Assembly: GCA_963846775.1 (NCBI GenBank)
Contig: CAWJXB010000003.1
Location: 124,001-188,000 of the forward strand
Direction of reading: 5' to 3'
Length of the DNA stretch: 64,000 nt
Source: CAVYXA01 sp963846775
Lineage (GTDB): Bacteria > Verrucomicrobiota > Verrucomicrobiia > Chthoniobacterales > UBA10450
Shown here: in pieces, positions 50,492-59,128 of the stretch
Layout: each line of letters starts with the position of its first letter
Numbering within the stretch: the stretch's first letter is position 1
The notes under the pieces: model-generated
Database searches by the model: none
What the model was told of the DNA's origin: nothing
The model's input: only the letters and a program-made list of their open reading frames with translations
Position numbers and translations under genes: made by a program

Positions 50492-52918
50492 ATGCCTCAA
50501 CTCCTCGAAGAGACCGCATCTGCGACAGAGCAGTACCAAAAACACCCTTTCTCACGTCGGCTGGCCATTTCCGTTTTGCGGTTTGCTCTAATTGCCACGA
50601 TCGCGGCCATGATCGGGGGCGGGCTTTATTTGGCCAGGAAAGGCTTCGGGAGCGAATGGCGGACACGCGTCGTGGAGGAGCTGCATCGGCGCGGAGTGGA
50701 AGCTTCTGTCGGGCGGCTCACGCTCGATCCGTTTCGCGGCCTGATCGCGCAAGACGTGCGGATCTTCGATTACAAAGACCGTCAGTCCGGTCGAAGACCC
50801 GCCGGGGAGATCTCGGACCGAGAAAGCGTGCTCGCCGTCGTAAGCGAGATCTCGCTCGACATCAATTACGCTGCCTTCTTTCATCGCCAGCCGTTCCTCA
50901 ATGCGCTCGACATCCGCAACGCCCAGATTACCCTCCCGCTCAAAACCGCTGACGGGAAAGTGGTCAAAGCGCGGATCAAGAACTTGCGCGCCCACGTTTA
51001 TTTTCCGCCGGAACAGATCTACGTCAGCCAGGCCGAAGGAATTTTTTGCGGTCTGCGCATCTCGGTTACTGGGCAATTGATCAAAAGGGAAGGGTACCAG
51101 CCACGAGCGAAACCGACCGATGAAGATTGGGAGAAAAACATATCGATTTTACAACGGATTGTGATCGAGCTGCAAAAGTTCAATTTCGCGCCGGTGCCAC
51201 CTTCGTTGCAGGTGAAATTCACCGGCGACGTCGCCGAATTCGAGAAGGCGCATGTCGAGGCGACGCTCCGTGGCGACCGCATCGGGCGGGCGAATTACGA
51301 AATTCGGGATTTGTCGGCCACGGCGGAGTGGGCGGAAGAAGCGCTCACCGTCACCCACTGCGAATGGAGAGATCAGCGCGGCAATCTGGCCGCACATTTG
51401 AGTTGGCACCGGCCAGAAAATTCCGCGGAGTTTCAAGTTAGGAGCAGTCTGGATTTGAAGAAGTTCGTCGAAGCGTTCGAGCTGGGCGATTGGTTTGCGG
51501 ACACGACGTTCGACACGCCGCCCCTGCTGGAGGTTTCCGGCTCGGCCAATCTTGGCGGCGAACGTGCACAGCTCAAACTCATCGGGCGCGCGCAGGCGGA
51601 ACGCTTCACGAAAAAGAGCGTCTCGTTTTCCGATTTCAGTGCGGACTTTTCCTGGGACGGCGAGCGGACGCTGCTGCGCGATGTGCGGCTGCGGCACGAA
51701 ACCGGTCAGATCACGGCTGAACTGTTCGACGCTCCGGGCGATTTCCGTCTCAACATCGACAGCACGATCAGCCCGCACGCGTTGATTCCGCTGGGCTCGG
51801 ATGCGCTGAAACAATTTCTAAACGAATGGGAATGGCAGCGACCTCCGACCGTGCATCTCGCCATTCGCGGCCAGGATCGACAACCGCGAAACTGGCGGGG
51901 TGAGGGCAACATCGCGTTTGATCGGACCCGGTTCCGCGGCGTCTGGGCCAAAAGCGGAAGCGCGAAAATTCATTTCGCGGATGGCGCAGTCACTTACGAA
52001 AGCCTGCACGTCGTGCGCAACGAGGGTGTCGCCTCTGGAATTTTCACCTATGATTTCAAAAATCACGAGGTCAGACTCGACAACATCAAGACGTCTTTGT
52101 GGCCGGCGGAAGTGATCTACTGGGTCGATCCTGATCTCGCGAAAACGGTCGCGCCCTACAAATTCCATCAGCCACCGAATCTGACGGTGGACGGGGTTTA
52201 TCAGTTTGGCGGTGGCACGAAGACGCAGCTTGAGATCACGGTCGATGCGGGAAAGGGGCTCGATTACGATTTTCTCGGCAAAGCGTTGCCATTCGATAAA
52301 ACGACCGGCCATCTCGTTTTCACCAACAATCGATTGCGACTGGTCGATCTGAGTGCGGGACTGTTTTCGGGGCGCGTCCGCGGCAATGCCGAGATTCCGT
52401 TAGGAGAAAAAGGCCGGCGTTATCGCGCCGACATCACGGCAAGCGACATCGATTTTCCACGCCTGACCGACCTTTATTATCAATACCAAACGTCGCAGGG
52501 CCGGTTGAACGGTCATTACGAATTCACCGGTCTCGGGGGTGATGCGCGGAACATGCGGGGCAAGGGCAAAATCGAAGTGACGAACGGCGACGTCTTTGCC
52601 ATCCCGATCTTTGGGCCGCTCTCGGGAATTCTGAACGCGATTGTCCCCGGCGCGGGTTACAGTATTGCCCACACAGCGACCGCCGCGGTCACAGTCGATC
52701 AGGGCGTCATTCATACCGACGATTTCGAAGTGGCCGGCAAGCTTTTCGGAATGCTCGGTCATGGCGACATTCATTTCCTCGACGACAAACTCGATTTCCA
52801 GGTGCGCCTGACCATGCACGGCGCCGCCGGCGTCCTCCTCGCCCCGGTCTACAAGCTTTTCGAATACGCCGGCGAAGGCAGTCTCAAAAAACCGGACTGG
52901 CACCCGAAACGGTTTTAG
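50492..52918 (+). CDS. Large AsmA-like envelope protein
   Basis: An 808-residue protein with a short cytoplasmic end, one membrane helix (FALIATIAAMIGGGLYLA), and a long periplasmic beta-rich region. The C-terminal 200 residues match the AsmA-like C-terminal pattern (GLFSGRVRGNAEIPLGEKGRRYRADITASDIDF, then GRLNGHYEFTGLGGDARNMRGKGKIEVTNGDVF). Family members are thought to bridge the envelope in lipid transport. It is monocistronic and starts beside a heptamer repeat region. Confidence 0.75.
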   Translation: MPQLLEETASATEQYQKHPFSRRLAISVLRFALIATIAAMIGGGLYLARKGFGSEWRTRVVEELHRRGVEASVGRLTLDPFRGLIAQDVRIFDYKDRQSGRRPAGEISDRESVLAVVSEISLDINYAAFFHRQPFLNALDIRNAQITLPLKTADGKVVKARIKNLRAHVYFPPEQIYVSQAEGIFCGLRISVTGQLIKREGYQPRAKPTDEDWEKNISILQRIVIELQKFNFAPVPPSLQVKFTGDVAEFEKAHVEATLRGDRIGRANYEIRDLSATAEWAEEALTVTHCEWRDQRGNLAAHLSWHRPENSAEFQVRSSLDLKKFVEAFELGDWFADTTFDTPPLLEVSGSANLGGERAQLKLIGRAQAERFTKKSVSFSDFSADFSWDGERTLLRDVRLRHETGQITAELFDAPGDFRLNIDSTISPHALIPLGSDALKQFLNEWEWQRPPTVHLAIRGQDRQPRNWRGEGNIAFDRTRFRGVWAKSGSAKIHFADGAVTYESLHVVRNEGVASGIFTYDFKNHEVRLDNIKTSLWPAEVIYWVDPDLAKTVAPYKFHQPPNLTVDGVYQFGGGTKTQLEITVDAGKGLDYDFLGKALPFDKTTGHLVFTNNRLRLVDLSAGLFSGRVRGNAEIPLGEKGRRYRADITASDIDFPRLTDLYYQYQTSQGRLNGHYEFTGLGGDARNMRGKGKIEVTNGDVFAIPIFGPLSGILNAIVPGAGYSIAHTATAAVTVDQGVIHTDDFEVAGKLFGMLGHGDIHFLDDKLDFQVRLTMHGAAGVLLAPVYKLFEYAGEGSLKKPDWHPKRF

Positions 52919-53009
52919 AACCTCGAAGCCGGGTGAAAAGCGGGATAGTCTGAGCGCTAGCGTTTCAGTGGGACAGATTATATTCTTTCTCGTTGCTTAA
53001 GATAAACAC

Positions 53010-53621
53010 ATGATCGGCACGGGTATACTCAAAGGGATGGCGGTGACGCTCCGGAACTTCGCCGGGAGCTATTTCGATAAGGAACGGCTGATCACAGTCC
53101 AGTACCCCGAGGAGCGAAGTCCGTTGCCGGAGAATTATCGCAACTTCCCATTTTTGATTTACGACGGCGACAATCCAGACGCGGGGTTGCGATGTGTGGC
53201 ATGCAAGATTTGCGAGAAGGAATGCCCGCCGCAGTGCATTTACATCGTCAAAAGCGACGACAAAAAGCCCGATTACATGGACAAACCGCAGTTCTATCCA
53301 AAGGTTTTCGACATCGATATCTCGGTCTGCATGAGCTGCCAGATTTGTGTCGAAGTTTGTCCATTTGAGGCGATCAAGATGGACAAAGACTTTGAGCTGA
53401 GTACGCGGGAGCGTTTCAACAATCTTCTGATGCGCAAGGATGATCTCGCGAAATCGAACGACTATTATCACAAGATTCATCCGATCGAAGCGGCGGACGT
53501 CGATCACAATTTGGCCGAAGCGGTCGCCGCGGCCCAGGCGAAGAAAAAAGCGGCGGCGGCGGCAGCAGCAGCAAAAGCACCCGTCGCGGTTGCGAATCCA
53601 CCTGGGGATCCAGCGGTGTAG
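53010..53621 (+). CDS. nuoI: Complex I iron-sulfur subunit NuoI, away from the main nuo cluster
   Basis: A 203-residue ferredoxin-type subunit that carries the two 4Fe-4S clusters between the NADH module and the membrane arm of complex I. Cysteines 62, 65, 68, 72 and 107, 110, 113, 117 give both motifs (CVACKICEKECP and CMSCQICVEVCP). The N-terminal part (KGMAVTLRNF, TVQYPEE) fits NuoI. An Ala/Lys-rich tail (KKKAAAAAAAAKAP) is unusual. The gene is about 47 kb from nuoLMN. Its stop codon TAG lies at the edge of a palindromic repeat. Confidence 0.9.
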   Translation: MIGTGILKGMAVTLRNFAGSYFDKERLITVQYPEERSPLPENYRNFPFLIYDGDNPDAGLRCVACKICEKECPPQCIYIVKSDDKKPDYMDKPQFYPKVFDIDISVCMSCQICVEVCPFEAIKMDKDFELSTRERFNNLLMRKDDLAKSNDYYHKIHPIEAADVDHNLAEAVAAAQAKKKAAAAAAAAKAPVAVANPPGDPAV

Positions 53622-53680
53622 TGCGGGCGTGTCGCCCGCAGTTGTCTCGGCTAGGCGGCTGACGCAGCCGCCTCTACAAC
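53617..53680. repeat. Palindromic element between nuoI and the phosphoesterase gene
   Basis: The outer inverted pair GTAG / CTAC extends to TGTAG..CTACA, with inner hairpins GCGGGCGTGTCGCCCGC and GGCGGCTGACGCAGCCGCC. The left edge gives the nuoI stop, and the right half encodes the last residues (EAAASAA) and stop of the phosphoesterase on the other strand. Confidence 0.75.
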
Positions 53681-54859
53681 CGACCTCAACGTGAGGTGAA
53701 CAATCTCCGCCGGCGCGTTCACGCGCAGTGGGAACCAATTGCCGACCCCGTTCGACACGACCAGCTGGCTCGCGCCGCGTCGATACAAACCTGACCAGTA
53801 ACGAAACATCGCCGGCCCGAAACCGAGTTGCTCGCTCAACATCAATTGGCCGCCATGCGTGTGCCCGGAAAGCGTGAGCGGAATTTTTGCCGCGGCGGCG
53901 GCGTCAAACGCGTGTGGATGATGCGCCAGCAGAATCGGGAACGCGTCCGAGTGACGTTGTGCGAGTAAGGCAGTGACGGCGGCGGCGATCGCTTTGTCGC
54001 GTCCTTCGCCGCGCGTCCGCGTCCAGCTTAGTCCTAAAAGTTGAAGAGGAAATCCGCGCACAGAGACGATGGCGGATTCATCGAGCAGGAACGGAATGCC
54101 GGACGCTTTGACGCGGCGTTCGAACTCGCGCGGGTTCTCGATCAAATCGTGATTGCCTTCGATTAGAAACAAGCCGAGATGCGCCTGCATTGCGCGGACG
54201 AGATCGAGACCGTGATCGAGATCGGCCAGGGCATCGTTGATCAAATCGCCGGTGAGCAGGACGAGATCGGCTTGCAACGCGTTGGTTGCGTCCACCACTC
54301 GATCGAGCACGCGGTCGGAAGTGAAACGGCCGACGTGCATGTCGCTTACCTGGGCGATTGTTAGGCCGTTGAGTTCCGGCGGCAAACCCGGGATATCGAT
54401 CCTGAACCGGCGAATACGAAAGTCGTTCAGTTGGCGCAGAGCAATGGCGCTCGCGCTCAAGGTCAACAGCGGTGGGGCGATGGCTGCTCCGAACCGAAGG
54501 AAATCTCGCCGCGTCCAACCCTCTGATATGGTTGCCGGCTGCGGATGGGCATTTTGCCGCGAAACCATTTTGCCAATCAACAGGATCGGAACAGAGAGAA
54601 TTCCGATGATCGACAGCAGGGCGAGCCCGATGAAATGCCAGATGAACAGGTTGGTGACGGCGAACTTGGGAAGGAAGCGATCCAGCCCGCTGCCGGAAAC
54701 GCGCCCGCCGATTAACCAGATGAAAACGATCACTTGCGCAGCCATGAACAAGTGAACGATGACGCGTGTCACCGGAAGGGGAGCGAGCCGGGCGAGGACA
54801 AACCACCAGACCAGATCGAGCGACAACATGGCGGCGATGATCGTGATGAAGAAGCTCAC
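53651..54859 (-). CDS. TAT-exported metallophosphoesterase
   Basis: A 402-residue membrane-bound phosphoesterase. Four N-terminal helices are followed by a twin-arginine motif (TRRDFLRFGAA, about residue 116) and a calcineurin-like domain with all metal motifs: DMH, LLTGDLIND, GNHD, AHHP and GHTHGG. It resembles YkuE/YaeI-type proteins, so it probably acts outside the cytoplasm on phosphodiesters. The last seven residues come from a palindromic repeat. Confidence 0.88.
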   Translation of the reverse strand: MSFFITIIAAMLSLDLVWWFVLARLAPLPVTRVIVHLFMAAQVIVFIWLIGGRVSGSGLDRFLPKFAVTNLFIWHFIGLALLSIIGILSVPILLIGKMVSRQNAHPQPATISEGWTRRDFLRFGAAIAPPLLTLSASAIALRQLNDFRIRRFRIDIPGLPPELNGLTIAQVSDMHVGRFTSDRVLDRVVDATNALQADLVLLTGDLINDALADLDHGLDLVRAMQAHLGLFLIEGNHDLIENPREFERRVKASGIPFLLDESAIVSVRGFPLQLLGLSWTRTRGEGRDKAIAAAVTALLAQRHSDAFPILLAHHPHAFDAAAAAKIPLTLSGHTHGGQLMLSEQLGFGPAMFRYWSGLYRRGASQLVVSNGVGNWFPLRVNAPAEIVHLTLRSVVEAAASAA

Positions 54860-55044
54860 AAATGAATGTAATGCCGCATCGCCCTTCTGCTCAACAGCCC
54901 AAGGTTCGCATTAGACCTGCGTTGACGCTGTCGTTCGCAATCGGGCCATCGAAAATCTCAGGACGACTCCGATGAGGCAAAATTCGAGGCGTGTCTCTGG
55001 ATGTGTTACCTCGACGGCAGATGCTGCGTGGCTACAGTCGATTC

Positions 55045-55917
55045 ATGCCGAGCAATTCGGTCAAACTCATCGAGTGTCCGCGCGATGCATGGCAGGGATT
55101 GTCGAAGCAAATCCCGACGGAGTTAAAAGTCCGGTATTTGCACGCACTGTTCGCGGCGGGATTCAAACACATCGACGCGGTTAGTTTCGTTTCGCCGAAA
55201 GCGGTGCCGCAAATGGCGGACAGCGAGCAAGTGCTCGCGCAGATTGATTTGCCTCCGGATGTCGAGATCATCGGAATCGTCGTAAACGAAAAGGGCGCCG
55301 AGCGGGCGATCGCGACCGGGCGGGTCACGACGCTGGGCTATCCGTGCTCGATTTCGGAGACCTTCCTCCGTCGGAATCAGAACCAGTCGATGGTAGATAA
55401 TTTTCGCGTGCTCGATGCCATAAAAGCGCAAGCCGGGGATGCCAGGATCGACATGGTAGTTTATCTCTCCATGGCGTTTGGGAACCCGTACGGTGATCCC
55501 TGGAGCGAAACGAAAATCGTGGACGCGTTACGCGAAATCTCAGTGCGCGGGATTCGCGCAATCTCACTCGCCGACACTATCGGTGTTGCCCACGCCGATT
55601 TGATCCAACGAGTCGTTAGTGCGGCGCAGATCGAGTCCGAGCCGAACGGGCACTGCGAAATCGGCGTGCATTTGCACAGCACGCGCTCGACCGCTGTTGA
55701 AAAGGTCCTCGCGGCGTATGACGCCGGGTGTCGCCGATTTGATTCCGCCATCGGCGGCCTCGGTGGTTGTCCCTTTGCTCAAGACGCACTCGTCGGAAAT
55801 GTCCCAACCGAAAGCGTGCTCGAAGCGCTCCAAAAGCGCGGCATCGATCTGCCGATCCGGAATTCGATCAAACCTGTGATGACAATGAGTGCCGAGATTG
55901 GCGGCGCCTTCGCGTGA
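55045..55917 (+). CDS. Hydroxymethylglutaryl-CoA lyase-like enzyme
   Basis: A 290-residue TIM-barrel enzyme of the DRE-TIM / HMGL-like family. It has the HMG-CoA lyase signature region GGLGGCPFAQDALVGN, an HLHS motif for metal binding, and SLADTIGVAH. HMG-CoA lyase splits HMG-CoA into acetoacetate and acetyl-CoA; the isopropylmalate-synthase-like relatives make other products, so the reaction is probable and not certain. ATG 55045 starts the conserved part. It stands alone. Confidence 0.8.
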   Translation: MPSNSVKLIECPRDAWQGLSKQIPTELKVRYLHALFAAGFKHIDAVSFVSPKAVPQMADSEQVLAQIDLPPDVEIIGIVVNEKGAERAIATGRVTTLGYPCSISETFLRRNQNQSMVDNFRVLDAIKAQAGDARIDMVVYLSMAFGNPYGDPWSETKIVDALREISVRGIRAISLADTIGVAHADLIQRVVSAAQIESEPNGHCEIGVHLHSTRSTAVEKVLAAYDAGCRRFDSAIGGLGGCPFAQDALVGNVPTESVLEALQKRGIDLPIRNSIKPVMTMSAEIGGAFA

Positions 55918-55948
55918 TACAATGATTGTTTGACAATCATCACCCGGA

Positions 55949-57385
55949 TCACGGCTGTTTTGTGAGATTAACGGTGTGATTACCCGAGCCGGTGCCGCTA
56001 AGCGTGGTTCCACTTAACGTCAATGCAAATGTCTCGGTCACTTCTTCGCCTGAGCACAGGCCGCTATCCGCAGTGCCATCAAAACTTACGTTAACCGTAG
56101 GGCAATTTGCCGTGCCGCTAACGCTTCCAGTTGAGTTTGGATAATCGTTAATGACGCAGTTGCTCACATTGAAGCATGGGATGCCATCGTATTCGGCAGG
56201 ACCCGAAATAGTCGTGCCATTCTGAGTGATCACCATTGAAAATTGGGTTGTGCCCGTCCAGGAGGAGGAACAGCCCGAAATGCTGTACGATCCGTGAACA
56301 GTGCCAGACCAAGTGCCGGCAAGACTACAGACCGGTCCGGTCCGGTTCACTGTGAACGGCCGTCCGGCAATCGTTATGGTACCAGTCATTGCTGGGCCGG
56401 CGTCCACCGTATAAGAGGCATATCCCGACCCAACGTAACTACTGCCATGAGTGATATGAATCCAGGAGGGCGTGGTTGTGGTCGTCCAGGTGCATCCAAA
56501 CTGCAAGGTTGACACATAGATGTTGCCTTGACCGCCCGTGCTGGGATAAGAGGCGCTGTGCGGAGCAATACTGAATATGCAAGGCTTGGCAGCGACAGCA
56601 GCCAGTGACCAACCTTGTGCAATCATTGGACCATAAGCGCCACCTAACAGGATGTTACCGTTAAGATACCACAGTGCTGTGACACGATCATAGTTGAGCA
56701 GGTAATCGGGCCGCCCATCATGGTTGAAATCAGCCAGGTCATCCAAGGTGTAACCCGCCGGAAGCGTTGGCCCGTATACGCCGGCAAGAAACGTGCGGCC
56801 GTTCAGATACCAGATCGCGGACCGATGTGTCGTGGGATCATAAAGCAAAAAGTCCGCCTTACCGTCGTGGTTGAAATCACCTGCGGCGGAGATTAACAAA
56901 TATCCGGCCGGAAGCGAAGGCCCATAATTTCCTGTAACAAAAACATTGTTGTTCAGGTACCAGATCGCGGTTTGGTTAGTCCCTGAATTAAATAGAACCA
57001 GATCCGCTTTACCGTCACCGTTGAAGTCACCAACTGCAATTGGTGTCCAGCCTGGGGGAATAGTCGGCCCGTAGGCTGCGCTCACGTAAACATTATTGTT
57101 CAGGTACCAAATTGCTGTCTGACGGGTGGTTGGATTAAACAACAGATAGTCTGGCTTGCCGTCACGGTTGAAATCAGCTTCGGCAATCAGGGCCCAGCCA
57201 ACGGGAAGCGTGGGGCCATAAGCTGCGCGGACGAAAACGTTGTGATTGAGATACCAGATCGCAGTTTGACGCGTGCTGGGACTGTACAGGACGTAGTCCG
57301 GATAACCATCACCGTCGAAATCAGCAGCTTGGCTCAGTGTCAGTGCGGTGAAGAGCAACAGTACGGTGGTTACGGTTTTTTTCAT
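55949..57385 (-). CDS. Secreted FG-GAP repeat protein with BACON-like and C-terminal beta domain
   Basis: A 478-residue protein with a signal peptide (TVLLLFTALTLSQA). Five repeats of about 55 residues follow (for example ADFNRDGKPDYLLFNP, QTAIWYLNNNVYV, AAYGPTIPPGW), which are FG-GAP/VCBS-like and have calcium-binding Dx(D/N)xDG loops. A BACON-like domain (FGCTWTTTTTPSWIHITHGS) and a final beta domain (GTWSGTVHGSYSISGC) close the protein. Near-identity of the repeats suggests recent internal duplication. It probably sits on the surface or is released. Confidence 0.82.
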   Translation of the reverse strand: MKKTVTTVLLLFTALTLSQAADFDGDGYPDYVLYSPSTRQTAIWYLNHNVFVRAAYGPTLPVGWALIAEADFNRDGKPDYLLFNPTTRQTAIWYLNNNVYVSAAYGPTIPPGWTPIAVGDFNGDGKADLVLFNSGTNQTAIWYLNNNVFVTGNYGPSLPAGYLLISAAGDFNHDGKADFLLYDPTTHRSAIWYLNGRTFLAGVYGPTLPAGYTLDDLADFNHDGRPDYLLNYDRVTALWYLNGNILLGGAYGPMIAQGWSLAAVAAKPCIFSIAPHSASYPSTGGQGNIYVSTLQFGCTWTTTTTPSWIHITHGSSYVGSGYASYTVDAGPAMTGTITIAGRPFTVNRTGPVCSLAGTWSGTVHGSYSISGCSSSWTGTTQFSMVITQNGTTISGPAEYDGIPCFNVSNCVINDYPNSTGSVSGTANCPTVNVSFDGTADSGLCSGEEVTETFALTLSGTTLSGTGSGNHTVNLTKQP

Positions 57386-57633
57386 TAATGCTAATTGCGT
57401 TCCTTTACTTTACGGCTCTGGAGAATGAGGGAGAAAATTGCCGAAACGCTTGAAAAGGGTTCGGCAAATTTCCACGAATGTAGTATTTTCCGACAATCGC
57501 GAGAAAAGTCAAACTGGCTGGAATAATTTCTGGTCCTTAACTGCGTTACGAACGATCAACGCGGTGACTAATCGAAATTCTTAGCAACCCACGAGGCTAT
57601 TCATCCCTCTGCGGACAAGATGGTTGCGCCCTT

Positions 57634-58233
57634 TTACATTCGCCCGCGACGTTTGTAGAATTGGTACCGCCGCATCACCTGATCGATATATTTGCGGGTG
57701 CCGGGGAAATTGATGTTGCGCAGAAAATCGCCTGCGGAGACGCCGGTGACATCGCTACCGCCGGCCCAGCGCTGTGCCCGGCTGGCCCCCGCGTTGTATT
57801 CAGCGAGCGCAAATGGCAAAGGATCGGGCTGATGCTCCCAGTGCTGCATCGCCCGGCGCAAATACCACGTCCCGGCCCGCAGATTCGTCTTGGGCTCGAA
57901 CAAATCTTCCACGCGAAAATGGTCGATTTTATTTTCGCGGGCCCATTCGTTGGCCGCGAGTTCACTGACCTGCATCAGGCCGCGCTCAGCGGCAGTGCCG
58001 ATCTTGTGCGGGTCGAACCGGCTCTCGCGCCAAACGACCGCTTTCACCAGCATTGGGTCGAGCTGATGCTCGGCCGAGACTGATTTAATGAGCGGGTCGA
58101 ATTTCTTGAATCGGGCCGGGCTGATCCATTCATAGAGTGTGTAAACCGGATCGCCCGAGCGCGCCGCGATATAACCGAACGACGTGCCCAGCGCGAGCAA
58201 GGCGCAGAGGATAATTTTGAAGAAGAAAGACAC
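57634..58233 (-). CDS. Lytic transglycosylase (Slt/MltE-like)
   Basis: A 199-residue protein with an N-terminal membrane anchor or signal and an SLT domain. The catalytic Glu70 lies in VVWRESRFDPHKIG, followed by ERGLMQVSELAANEWA, and YNAG is in the usual place (LAEYNAGASRAQRW). It cuts the glycan strand of peptidoglycan to form 1,6-anhydromuramic ends. It lies 68 bp after the preceding minus-strand gene. Confidence 0.9.
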   Translation of the reverse strand: MSFFFKIILCALLALGTSFGYIAARSGDPVYTLYEWISPARFKKFDPLIKSVSAEHQLDPMLVKAVVWRESRFDPHKIGTAAERGLMQVSELAANEWARENKIDHFRVEDLFEPKTNLRAGTWYLRRAMQHWEHQPDPLPFALAEYNAGASRAQRWAGGSDVTGVSAGDFLRNINFPGTRKYIDQVMRRYQFYKRRGRM

Positions 58234-58301
58234 GGGACTCGGTCGCTAGATGCTGGATGAATGTATCCAGGATCGGAAATCAAGCAGCATCGACAATTGC
58301 G

Positions 58302-58961
58302 TCAGCTTAGCGTGATCGCAACCGGATCGCTCGGTTGGCCGATTTCGTCGCCTTCTTTCACGGCGCACGCGGTGTAGCTGAGATCGCCTTTACCGGGATC
58401 GGTATCGATCGCTGGTGTGCGCAGGAAGTAGCCGACTTTTTGTGGGGATTTTTCACCTTTGCGTTGCCGGTACAGATTGATTCCGGAAACCTTGCCGCCG
58501 GCTTTGCGAAACGGGATCGTCACGGTCGGCCCGGTCTGACGCGGCTTGCCCAGTTCGGCTTTGTAATTTTTTTCGTCGAGCGCCGGAACGCCGATCCCTA
58601 ATTGCTGCCGAATCGCTTCGTTGTAATTGGGATGACGCTTTATTCGTTCGATGCGCGCCTGGCGGCGAGTATCAATGCCTGGCCGCACCGCGGACGGCGC
58701 GCCTGTGGCGCCAGGAACATCGACATAATCGCCGGAGGATTGTCCCTCGAGGACCGCGAACGCCGGATGGTTTGCCTGCGATTCCAATTCCGGCCCGAGC
58801 GTCTTCAACAAGGAAGCGGCATATTTGGAATCAGCGCCGGCATTGTCGATTTCCGCCCGACTAAAACCGAGCCGCTCGCCAACCTTGGGAAACTCGGCCG
58901 CGAAATTAGTGTGCCATTGGATCTGTCCGGCACGATCTGTCGGATAATAGGACTTGCTCAT
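58302..58961 (-). CDS. Soluble protein of unknown function
   Basis: A 219-residue protein that starts MSKSYYPTDRAGQIQWHTNF and continues with a helical domain and a beta-rich C-terminus (TVTIPFRKAGGKVSGINLYRQRKGEK; DLSYTACAVKEGDEIGQPSDPVAI) that may be a fibronectin-type fold. I know similar short proteins from Verrucomicrobia and Planctomycetes but no assigned function. ATG 58961 fits the family N-terminus. Confidence 0.62.
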   Translation of the reverse strand: MSKSYYPTDRAGQIQWHTNFAAEFPKVGERLGFSRAEIDNAGADSKYAASLLKTLGPELESQANHPAFAVLEGQSSGDYVDVPGATGAPSAVRPGIDTRRQARIERIKRHPNYNEAIRQQLGIGVPALDEKNYKAELGKPRQTGPTVTIPFRKAGGKVSGINLYRQRKGEKSPQKVGYFLRTPAIDTDPGKGDLSYTACAVKEGDEIGQPSDPVAITLS

Positions 58962-59049
58962 AAGTGGGATCGGTTCTCCTTCATAACCCCGCCTGGCCGT
59001 TGCGGTCAAGCCGATCCGCGTTGCGCGCGCCTCGCGCCATCTTGGCCGT

Positions 59050-59128
59050 CAGATAAGTGACGAGTGACAAGTGACGAGCGACGAGTAAGGATAGCGGCCG
59101 GCTCGTCACTCATCACTTGTCACTCGGA
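59050..59128. repeat. Heptamer tandem repeat upstream of the MFS gene
   Basis: GTGACGA, GTGACAA, GTGACGA, GCGACGA, GTAAGGA, then the reverse-sense units TCACTCA, TCACTTG, TCACTCG. The two arms can pair, and the run ends exactly before ATG 59129. Confidence 0.7.
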
